A DNA stretch of 32,782 nucleotides from an uncultured Eubacteriales bacterium (GTDB taxonomy: Bacteria; Bacillota; Clostridia; Oscillospirales; Acutalibacteraceae): contig OMWP01000025.1 in the NCBI GenBank assembly GCA_900314795.1, forward strand, positions 1 through 32,782. Reading direction: 5' to 3'. Both the position numbers and the translations under genes were made by a program. Numbering within the stretch: position 1 is the first letter of the stretch; the number at the start of each line of letters is the position of its first letter. Of the stretch, positions 1 to 5,903 are shown one piece after another. Below the pieces are notes generated by a model that made no database searches, had not been told where the DNA came from, and was given only the letters and a program-made list of their open reading frames with translations.

Positions 1-75
1 GCTTCGCTCAAACAATCTATACAATTCATCCGCCTCCTTTCGGAGGCACCTTCCTTTCCCAAAGGAAGGCTTTGA
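1..75. repeat. Tandem hairpin dispersed repeat, cut by the window edge
   Basis: Two adjacent perfect hairpins are visible. The first has stem GCCTCC/GGAGGC (32-37 with 42-47). The second has stem CCTTCCTTT/AAAGGAAGG (49-57 with 61-69). There is no U-tract directly after the second stem, so it does not look like a simple terminator. The two-hairpin layout resembles the REP-like intergenic repeats common in Ruminococcaceae genomes; that comparison is from memory. The left end may lie outside the window. Confidence 0.45.
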
Positions 76-94
76 TAGGTTTTTCTACAGTCTG

Positions 95-126
95 AGAGCC
101 CATCCGCGAGGATGGGCTCTTTTTTA
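95..126 (+). terminator. Rho-independent terminator upstream of thrH
   Basis: An 11-bp perfect stem (AGAGCCCATCC at 95-105 with its complement at 110-120), a GCGA tetraloop and then a run of T at 121-125. It probably ends a plus-strand transcript coming from the left of the window. Confidence 0.8.
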
Positions 127-135
127 CCTGACAAC

Positions 136-164
136 TTGACAAAAGGCGCTGTCTGTAGTTTAAT
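136..164 (+). promoter_or_regulatory. Sigma-A type promoter of thrH
   Basis: A perfect -35 box TTGACA (136-141), a 17-bp spacer and a weak -10 box TTTAAT (159-164). It lies between the terminator and thrH, and an AAGGAAGG ribosome binding site follows at 191-198. Confidence 0.55.
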
Positions 165-206
165 GATACTGTAAAGATTTCACTAAGCAAAGGAAGGTAA
201 ATACTT

Positions 207-806
207 ATGAACATTGTATGTTTGGACTTAGAGGGCGTATTGGTTCCCGAGATCTGGATCGCGTTTGCCGAGGCTTCCGGTATTCCGGAGTTAAAGCGTA
301 CCACCCGCGATGAACCCGATTATGATAAGCTGATGAAATATCGTCTGGATATCCTCAATCAGCATGGTCTGGGACTCAAAGAGATCCAGGAGACGATCGC
401 GAAGATCGACCCGATGCCCGGCGCAAAGGCATTCTTGGATGAGCTGCGTGCCACCACACAGGCGGTCATCCTCAGCGACACCTTCTCCCAGTTCGCAAAG
501 CCTCTGATGGAGAAGCTCGGCTGGCCGGCGATCTTCTGCAATGAGCTGGTCGTTGACGAAAACGGCAAGATCACCGATTATAAGCTCCGTTGTGAAAAGA
601 CCAAGCTGACCACTGTCCGCGCACTCCAGTCCTGCGGCTTTGAGACGATTGCGTCCGGCGACAGCTTCAACGATCTCGCCATGATCCAAGCGAGCAAGGC
701 GGGTTTCCTGTTCCGTGCGCCCGAAAGCATCAAGGCGGATTATCCCGACATCCCTGCTTGCGACACCTATGACGAGCTGTTGACCCTGATCAAAGCGGCG
801 CTCTAA
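207..806 (+). CDS. thrH: ThrH: bifunctional phosphoserine phosphatase / homoserine phosphotransferase
   Basis: This 199-residue HAD-superfamily protein matches the ThrH family almost from end to end. The start LDLEGVLVPEIWIAFAE carries the nucleophile Asp7 and Glu9. Motif II is LSDTF, and motif IV is GDSFND near residue 151. Known ThrH enzymes dephosphorylate phosphoserine and can move the phosphate to homoserine, linking serine and threonine synthesis; they are cytoplasmic. The ATG at 207 follows AAGGAAGG at a good distance. The gene is monocistronic, with its own promoter in front and a bidirectional terminator behind it. Length is normal for the family (about 200 residues). The family call is firm; the actual in vivo substrate is inferred. 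Confidence 0.9.
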   Translation: MNIVCLDLEGVLVPEIWIAFAEASGIPELKRTTRDEPDYDKLMKYRLDILNQHGLGLKEIQETIAKIDPMPGAKAFLDELRATTQAVILSDTFSQFAKPLMEKLGWPAIFCNELVVDENGKITDYKLRCEKTKLTTVRALQSCGFETIASGDSFNDLAMIQASKAGFLFRAPESIKADYPDIPACDTYDELLTLIKAAL

Positions 807-843
807 TGCTATCATGTAGGGGAGAGCTGTTTCCTCCCGATAA

Positions 844-872
844 AAAAGCACCTCATTTCGAGGTGCTTTTCT
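844..872. terminator. Bidirectional terminator between thrH and folT
   Basis: An 11-bp perfect stem, AAAAGCACCTC (844-854) with GAGGTGCTTTT (860-870), and loop ATTTC. The A-rich left flank and T-rich right flank give a U-tract on both strands, fitting the convergent genes on either side. Confidence 0.8.
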
Positions 873-1427
873 TTATGCCTTGATAACCTTGATTCTGTTG
901 AGCAGGGGCTTGATCAACCGTGTGATCAGCACTTCGATCACGCCGAACGGCACCAGTACTGCCGCACGATAGAGCAATAATGTAAAATAGGGGATATTCA
1001 TCATCCCGCTGAGGATCAGCGTGATCAGCGGCAACGAACACAGCAATAGTGTCGCGGCCTTTGCGATGATGATATCTTTGAGCTTGAACTCACTCTGATA
1101 CAGCACTACGCCGTAGATGATGCCCTCCCACACATAGCATGCCGTCAACGCGGGGTTCATCGAGAAAGCGGTCGGATTTGCCAGAATGATGGACAGTACA
1201 TCGCCCGCACCCGATACGATCGCCGCACATACAGGACCGTACAGATAGGCGGTGATCACGATCGGAATAAAGGAGAATCCGATCTTTACGAACGGCATGA
1301 TCGCCAGCGTAAAGTTGGTGAAGATACCGAGGATGACCCTCAGCGCGAGCATCATCGCACAGATGGCGAGCGTCTGCACATGGGTCAGTTCTTTAGATGA
1401 GTCGGCGAATTTTTTGAAAATTGACAT
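873..1427 (-). CDS. folT: FolT: folate-family ECF transporter S component
   Basis: An integral membrane protein of 184 residues with five or six hydrophobic segments. It resembles the folate-family S components of energy-coupling-factor transporters (for example ALRVILGIFTNFTLAIMP, then a stretch ending SGAGDVLSIIL). The S component binds the vitamin and must pair with EcfA1/EcfA2/EcfT, which are encoded at 17989-20506 in this window. The start is the ATG at 1427, because a perfect AAAGGAGG lies just upstream. A longer reading frame to 1523 would run into the leader RNA. The leader contains a probable tetrahydrofolate riboswitch, which independently supports folate as the substrate. The gene ends three bases from the shared terminator with thrH. 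Confidence 0.85.
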   Translation of the reverse strand: MSIFKKFADSSKELTHVQTLAICAMMLALRVILGIFTNFTLAIMPFVKIGFSFIPIVITAYLYGPVCAAIVSGAGDVLSIILANPTAFSMNPALTACYVWEGIIYGVVLYQSEFKLKDIIIAKAATLLLCSLPLITLILSGMMNIPYFTLLLYRAAVLVPFGVIEVLITRLIKPLLNRIKVIKA

Positions 1428-1432
1428 AAAAA

Positions 1433-1511
1433 GACCTCCTTTGCGCATCTCTTGGGCAAGCATATTTATCAATAAAACGATGATTTGCTTGCTTCTATCG
1501 CATAAGGAGGT
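1433..1511 (-). promoter_or_regulatory. Anti-Shine-Dalgarno element in the folT leader
   Basis: On the minus strand the leader contains ACCTCCTT (complement of 1504-1511), directly downstream of the riboswitch aptamer. It is the exact complement of the folT ribosome binding site AAGGAGGT (complement of 1433-1440). Between them a GCAAGCA/TGCTTGC stem can form and would bring the two together. The layout suggests ligand-dependent masking of the ribosome binding site. Confidence 0.5.
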
Positions 1512-1519
1512 TTCCGTAT

Positions 1520-1612
1520 GCAACAGCGGGATGCAAAGAATACACCGCAGAGCACGCGTGCCCTTTTTCCGTCCCAGACTGAATGTCAGCTTTTTGAAGC
1601 ATTGTTAGTTGC
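1520..1612 (-). ncRNA. Tetrahydrofolate (THF) riboswitch aptamer
   Basis: Read on the minus strand, the 3' part carries GCGGTG, six bases, and then TTGCATCCCGC. This is close to the conserved 3' core of THF riboswitches (GCGGUG, then UUGCAUCCGC). An outer P1-like stem GCAAC/GTTGC closes the region (1608-1612 with 1520-1524). AATGC/GTATT can form a P2-like helix. GGGACG can form most of the expected pseudoknot with CATCCC. The position directly upstream of folT is the classic location. The 5' half is less well conserved than the 3' half, so a covariance search should confirm it. Confidence 0.7.
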
Positions 1613-1635
1613 TTCCATCAAGCGTCAGTCGTTAC

Positions 1636-1660
1636 TGAAAAAGCGGCGTGCCGCTTTCGT
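1636..1660 (-). terminator. Terminator of the yfhO-to-licD operon
   Basis: Perfect 8-bp stem AAAGCGGC/GCCGCTTT (1640-1647 with 1650-1657) with a two-base loop. On the minus strand it is followed by a run of T. It lies about 170 bp downstream of licD and just upstream of the folT riboswitch. Confidence 0.55.
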
Positions 1661-1728
1661 TCTGCCGTCAACTCCCCGTACGGCAAACACTTAACGCGTA
1701 TTCTTTTACTCTGTTTAATATTTATATT

Positions 1729-1775
1729 GTCATTGCGAGGGCTGATTTCATCAGCCTGTGGCAATCTCAACCGAT
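1729..1775. repeat. Dispersed palindromic repeat, copy 1 (GTCATTGCGAGG type)
   Basis: Starts GTCATTGCGAGG and ends GGCAATCTCAACCGAT. Between the ends is an inner stem GGCTGAT/ATCAGCC. A second copy with the same ends but a different inner stem lies at 14701-14750. Repeats with GTCATTGCGAG ends are widespread in bacterial genomes (general knowledge). This copy sits between licD and the folT leader. Confidence 0.75.
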
Positions 1776-1824
1776 TGATAAACCGACATCCATTATACTC
1801 CATTGATCATAAATGTCAATCCTT

Positions 1825-2670
1825 TTATCGGCAAGGCTTCTCCAGATCCAGCGCCACCAGGTCATGGTGCGGTACCTGCTTATCCTCCGGCGGCAGCTCC
1901 ATATAGTCGCCGAACGCCATTTTCAGATAAGCGTCATAGCCCTTCGGAATCGGCATCTGTAAGCCCTCGAACTCATGATAGATGACCTCGGCGAACGCTT
2001 CCTGCGGATATTCATTGACCATATATCCCGGACCCGCACAAAGCTCTGTGCTCTTTTTGTGGGTGCGAAAGCCGTAGCGGGTCATCTTTTTTTCGTGCTT
2101 TTTCCAGATCTTGGTGCGTCTTTCGCGGGACGGAACCAGCTTAAGCAGTACCGAACTGACAAATTTGATCAAACCGCCGTGCTTACTGGGCACCACCTCA
2201 GTGATATACAGGCTGTACATCATCGCGTGATAATACTGCCAATAGCGCTGCCATCGACTGTCGGGACAACCGTCCAGCGGAAAGACATCCGTCACGATAC
2301 CGTGCGGCACATCGATATCTTTCTGGTTCTCTTTGACCATCGTTGCCGAGGTGTCGACCAGTGTCGCAAAGCTGTTACCGGTGAACACCTTGTCGCCGTC
2401 GGTTTTCAGCATCAAAAATCGCTCGTTGCTCTCGTGCTGTTTCCAGAGTCTGAGCATCCGCTCATAATCTCTGCGCGGCATCATCACATCGATATCGTCG
2501 TCCCACGGGATAAAGCCGTTGTGTCGGATCGCTCCGATGACGCATCCTCCGAGCAAAAAATAGGTTAACTCATGCTTTTTACAAAACTCATCGAAATACA
2601 CCAGCGACTCGAGCTCCTTGAGCTGTAATTGTCTGAGGGTATCTCTGTCTACATTAATGATCTCGCTCAT
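1825..2670 (-). CDS. licD: LicD-family phosphotransferase
   Basis: A 281-residue LicD-family protein. The family motif GGCVIGAIRHNGFIPWDDDI is intact near residues 41-60; it contains the metal-binding aspartates of the nucleotidyltransferase-like fold. LicD proteins transfer phosphocholine or other phospho-groups from a nucleotide-activated donor to cell-surface glycans such as teichoic acids. It is the last gene of the minus-strand operon and overlaps the glycosyltransferase gene by 4 bp (ATGA), so translation is probably coupled. The family is clear; the transferred group (choline, ribitol phosphate or other) cannot be read from the sequence. Confidence 0.85.
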   Translation of the reverse strand: MSEIINVDRDTLRQLQLKELESLVYFDEFCKKHELTYFLLGGCVIGAIRHNGFIPWDDDIDVMMPRRDYERMLRLWKQHESNERFLMLKTDGDKVFTGNSFATLVDTSATMVKENQKDIDVPHGIVTDVFPLDGCPDSRWQRYWQYYHAMMYSLYITEVVPSKHGGLIKFVSSVLLKLVPSRERRTKIWKKHEKKMTRYGFRTHKKSTELCAGPGYMVNEYPQEAFAEVIYHEFEGLQMPIPKGYDAYLKMAFGDYMELPPEDKQVPHHDLVALDLEKPCR

Positions 2671-3761
2671 AATACTTCTTCATTTTCATCGTCATAAATG
2701 ACGGTATTCTTCTTGACTGCTTCTTTGATCTCCTCGATCCTTCTCTGTGCGCTGCCGTCAAGGCTGTGTTTCCAGAACGGCAGCTTGATCAGTCCGATCA
2801 ATGTACCGATACCGTAGCTGATGTGCAAAACGGGGAAGAGCAGCGGCAAGATCAAAAACAGCGGATTGATGGTCTTTTTGATGACAAACGCGCCGACGGT
2901 ATTGACGAAGTTGAACATCGTATACATCGCCATGATGACAGCGAAGAATACCGGCTGATTCAGAAACGCCCATAATAATAATGTACCGATGATACTCAGC
3001 AAAAACACAAAGGGGATAAAGTGGAAGTAGCTCAGGCATCCGGGACATACGCCCAGCGTCAAGCCGACCCAGTATCCGTTGCCGTATTTCTGCTTGATCA
3101 TGCGCGAAAAGGTGCTCCTTGTATGCTGGAAAGAGATGATCTCGGGACAACAGCACATCTTGTAACCCGCCTGTCGGATGCGGTAATGCAGTTCGTTGTC
3201 CTCTGTTCGCCCCAGATCCTCATTGAAGCCGCCGACCTTGGCGAATACCTCGCGTTTATACGCCGCATGGAACAGACTGTCGTGATATTCTTTTTGTGCG
3301 GCAGGTCTGCGGTAATCCGCGACAGAGGATCCGAACAGGCTTTCCTCGGCTGCCAACAGGGTCTTTGTCCATGGGTTCGGGTTGGCACAGATGTTGGGAC
3401 GACCGCCGCCGACGATGTTCTCGCCCTCTTGGATGTTGAACACATTGCGGGAGACGAATTGGCGCGGGATCTTGGAATGGGCGTCAACACGGATGATGAT
3501 GTCGCCTGTCGCGTGTTCGATCGCGACATTCCAAGCGCACGCCTGATTCTTACCGCTGGTTTTGTAGATCTTCACATCATAAAAACCGTTATCGGTGTTT
3601 TTAAACTCTTCCATCACGTCGTGGGTATGGTCGGTAGAATTTGAGTCGATCATAATGACTTCGATCTTACTGTGAGGATAATTCTGATCCTCAAAATCTC
3701 TGAGCAAGCCCTGTAGCGCTTCTTCTTCGTTACGAGCGATCGTACATAGTGAAACTCTCAT
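2667..3761 (-). CDS. Family 2 glycosyltransferase with C-terminal membrane segments
   Basis: A 364-residue protein. The N-terminal GT-A domain starts MRVSLCTIARNEEEALQGLL, with VIMIDSNSTDHT for nucleotide binding, the metal-binding motif RVDAHSKIP and the acceptor-side motif EDNELHYRIR. Three or four hydrophobic segments from about residue 240 to 330 anchor it in the membrane. This layout resembles ExoA-like transferases that extend lipid-linked glycans at the inner face of the membrane. The ATG follows the stop codon of the DUF975 gene without a gap, and the 3' end overlaps licD. With YfhO and LicD it suggests assembly or decoration of a surface glycopolymer. The sugar is unknown. Confidence 0.85.
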   Translation of the reverse strand: MRVSLCTIARNEEEALQGLLRDFEDQNYPHSKIEVIMIDSNSTDHTHDVMEEFKNTDNGFYDVKIYKTSGKNQACAWNVAIEHATGDIIIRVDAHSKIPRQFVSRNVFNIQEGENIVGGGRPNICANPNPWTKTLLAAEESLFGSSVADYRRPAAQKEYHDSLFHAAYKREVFAKVGGFNEDLGRTEDNELHYRIRQAGYKMCCCPEIISFQHTRSTFSRMIKQKYGNGYWVGLTLGVCPGCLSYFHFIPFVFLLSIIGTLLLWAFLNQPVFFAVIMAMYTMFNFVNTVGAFVIKKTINPLFLILPLLFPVLHISYGIGTLIGLIKLPFWKHSLDGSAQRRIEEIKEAVKKNTVIYDDENEEVL

Positions 3762-4535
3762 TTAATTATTCTCCTCCAACGCTGCTTTTGTCATCCATTT
3801 TGCGCTGATACAAAGTGATTGTGTCATATAGGGGATGACATACAGCATAGGCAGAATCAACAGACACAGTAACAGCCACGGTGTAAAACTGAAGATCAGC
3901 TTTGCTGCACTGCCGGTTCTGTGCTTCATGATATACTTGTTATACTGGAATACTTCTTTCGGAGTGAAATCGGGGTTATCCGCGCTGACAGTGAATACAG
4001 TGAAATAACGCAGTGAATAAAGCGTTGTTGTGATCGTAGATAATAACGCGAGGATGAAGTAAACCTCGTTGTACAGAAATGTTTTGCTGAATTCGGGTGC
4101 ATATACGGATCCGATGATAACATACGCGATCAGCGGAGAGAAGAGGATCAACGCCGGCAACAGCATCCGAATGATAAAGCGCATATTCAAACCCAGTGCA
4201 CTGATATATCGTCCCGATCCGAAATAATAGAAAACATCCTTCATATCGATCGTTTCCGAGTATGCGGCTATATAAAAGGCACGGATGTAACCGTTGATGA
4301 TCGGCGAAAACAAGAAACCCATGATGATCTCTACAGGATAACCGATCGAATATACCAGAAACGTACTTGTTGTTTCATCGGATACGAATTGGGGCACTAC
4401 ACAGGAGATGACCGTAGTGGTACCGTCAATGATATAATACGGTATCAAAATGATCGCTAGCGCGGCGATCGCTTTGACATAATTGTGTTTCAGTATATCG
4501 CGTGCCTGTGACTTGATAATTGATTCAGCGGACAT
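3762..4535 (-). CDS. DUF975-family integral membrane protein
   Basis: A 257-residue protein with about six hydrophobic segments. The segment SLRYFTVFTVSADNPDFTPK, followed by EVFQYNKYIMKH, fits the conserved region of DUF975 membrane proteins as I remember it. The function of the family is unknown. AAAGGATGA acts as its ribosome binding site and overlaps the stop of pepV, and the gap to pepV is 6 bp. It directly abuts the glycosyltransferase gene, so it is a full member of the envelope operon. No catalytic residues can be pointed to. Confidence 0.7.
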   Translation of the reverse strand: MSAESIIKSQARDILKHNYVKAIAALAIILIPYYIIDGTTTVISCVVPQFVSDETTSTFLVYSIGYPVEIIMGFLFSPIINGYIRAFYIAAYSETIDMKDVFYYFGSGRYISALGLNMRFIIRMLLPALILFSPLIAYVIIGSVYAPEFSKTFLYNEVYFILALLSTITTTLYSLRYFTVFTVSADNPDFTPKEVFQYNKYIMKHRTGSAAKLIFSFTPWLLLCLLILPMLYVIPYMTQSLCISAKWMTKAALEENN

Positions 4536-4541
4536 CTTTGA

Positions 4542-5903
4542 TCATCCTTTGGTGTAAAGATTATACATGCTTTCCAGACAGATCTGAGCATGCTGGAAGA
4601 ATTTTTCAACATTGATACACTCGTTGGCGTTATGAATGTTGCTGACTTCTCCCTTAAATACCGGCCCGAACGCAACGCCCTTCCCGCCGAGCTTGCGCGC
4701 GTAAGTACCGCCTCCGGTGGTATAGAGGTTCGGCTTTTCGCCCATAACTGCCTCATAGGAGTCGGAAAGAATACGGACGATATCGGAATCCTTCCCCATA
4801 TACAGTGGCTTTAGATGCGACAGCACCTTGACATGGACGCCTTCTTTCTCTGCCTGACGGGTGATTTTTTCTAAAACCTTCTCACCGTCGGCAGTGACCG
4901 GGTAGCGGATATCCATCGTGCAGGTGGCATAGCCTTCGTCGATATGGATCGTTCCGACGTTGACCGTCAGCGGACCGGATTCTTTATCTCTCATTTTGAC
5001 GCCCAGCATCACGCCGTCGGTATCGACGCCGACATAATGACTGATAAAGGAGGGGAGAGTGCCCATCGTGGGAAGCGAAAAGTTAGAGGTCAAAAGATCG
5101 ACCAGTGCCGTAGCGGCATTCAATCCCTCATCGGGATTGGCCGCATGGGCAGCTTTACCGCGCGACAAGACCATCATACCGTCGATGGTATAATAAAACT
5201 CAAAGGAACCTTTTTTGGCGTCAGCGAGACGTGCCAGCTGATGATCCTCGTTTTCGGTGCAGTCGAGAAGAGCATAAGCGGTGTCGGGAACCGCATTGGT
5301 CGTCTTACCGGAATGGAACTGAGTCAGCGTGGTGCCGTCATGAGTGTCTGCATACAGCTCTAATTGTAAAATACCCTTTTCACCGATACAAATACCATAT
5401 TCCGAATCAGGGGTAAAGGAGAGATCCGGCATCGGCTCATACTCAAAGTACTTATCCATATCGGACATGCCGCGCTCTTCATTTGTGCCGAAGATCGCGC
5501 GCAGGGTGTTCTTGCCGACGACGCCGTTATCCTTGAGTGCCTTCAGACAGTAAAGATTGATCAGCGCAGCGCCCTTGTCATCGGTAACGCCGCGACCGTA
5601 CATATATCCGTTGTCACCGATGGATAATTCAAACGGCAGTGAATCCCAATTGTTGCCCTCGGGAACAACATCCAGATGTGCCAGTACGCCGCAGAGCTTA
5701 CCGCCTTCGCCCAACTCGGCGTGTCCCGCCGCATTTTCAATGCTTTCCGCTTTCAGACCGAAGCTGATCGCTTTTTTCATCATCCAATCGAGCGCTTCCT
5801 TACACCCGTCCTGGATCCCTGTGACGGACTTGATCGCAATCAGCTCGGACAGATCGGTGATGATCTCTTCTTTGTAATCGAGTATTTTTTCGCCGAAACT
5901 CAT
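4542..5903 (-). CDS. pepV: PepV-type M20 dipeptidase
   Basis: A 453-residue member of the M20 zinc metallopeptidases, with length typical for PepV. Visible motifs in order are HLDVVPEG (zinc ligand and catalytic Asp), GRGVTDDKG (bridging Asp), GTNEERG (catalytic and zinc Glu pair), PDSEYGI (zinc Asp), HAANPDEG in the lid domain, and GGGTYAR near the C-terminus. Such enzymes cleave dipeptides with an unblocked N-terminus, including beta-Ala-His, in the cytoplasm. AGGAGG lies in front of the ATG, which overlaps the yfhO stop by 4 bp. A peptidase inside an envelope operon is unusual; it may process cell-wall dipeptides or simply be a passenger. Confidence 0.88.
   Translation of the reverse strand: MSFGEKILDYKEEIITDLSELIAIKSVTGIQDGCKEALDWMMKKAISFGLKAESIENAAGHAELGEGGKLCGVLAHLDVVPEGNNWDSLPFELSIGDNGYMYGRGVTDDKGAALINLYCLKALKDNGVVGKNTLRAIFGTNEERGMSDMDKYFEYEPMPDLSFTPDSEYGICIGEKGILQLELYADTHDGTTLTQFHSGKTTNAVPDTAYALLDCTENEDHQLARLADAKKGSFEFYYTIDGMMVLSRGKAAHAANPDEGLNAATALVDLLTSNFSLPTMGTLPSFISHYVGVDTDGVMLGVKMRDKESGPLTVNVGTIHIDEGYATCTMDIRYPVTADGEKVLEKITRQAEKEGVHVKVLSHLKPLYMGKDSDIVRILSDSYEAVMGEKPNLYTTGGGTYARKLGGKGVAFGPVFKGEVSNIHNANECINVEKFFQHAQICLESMYNLYTKG

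Noticed and set aside
291-851. Minus-strand ORF opposite thrH
   Set aside because: thrH has all HAD motifs and a promoter; the opposite frame only mirrors its codon bias.
1518-1692. Plus-strand 58-codon ORF with a perfect AAGGAGG in front
   Set aside because: The ribosome-site look-alike is the complement of the folT anti-SD, and the ORF covers the riboswitch and terminator on the other strand; its product resembles nothing known to me.
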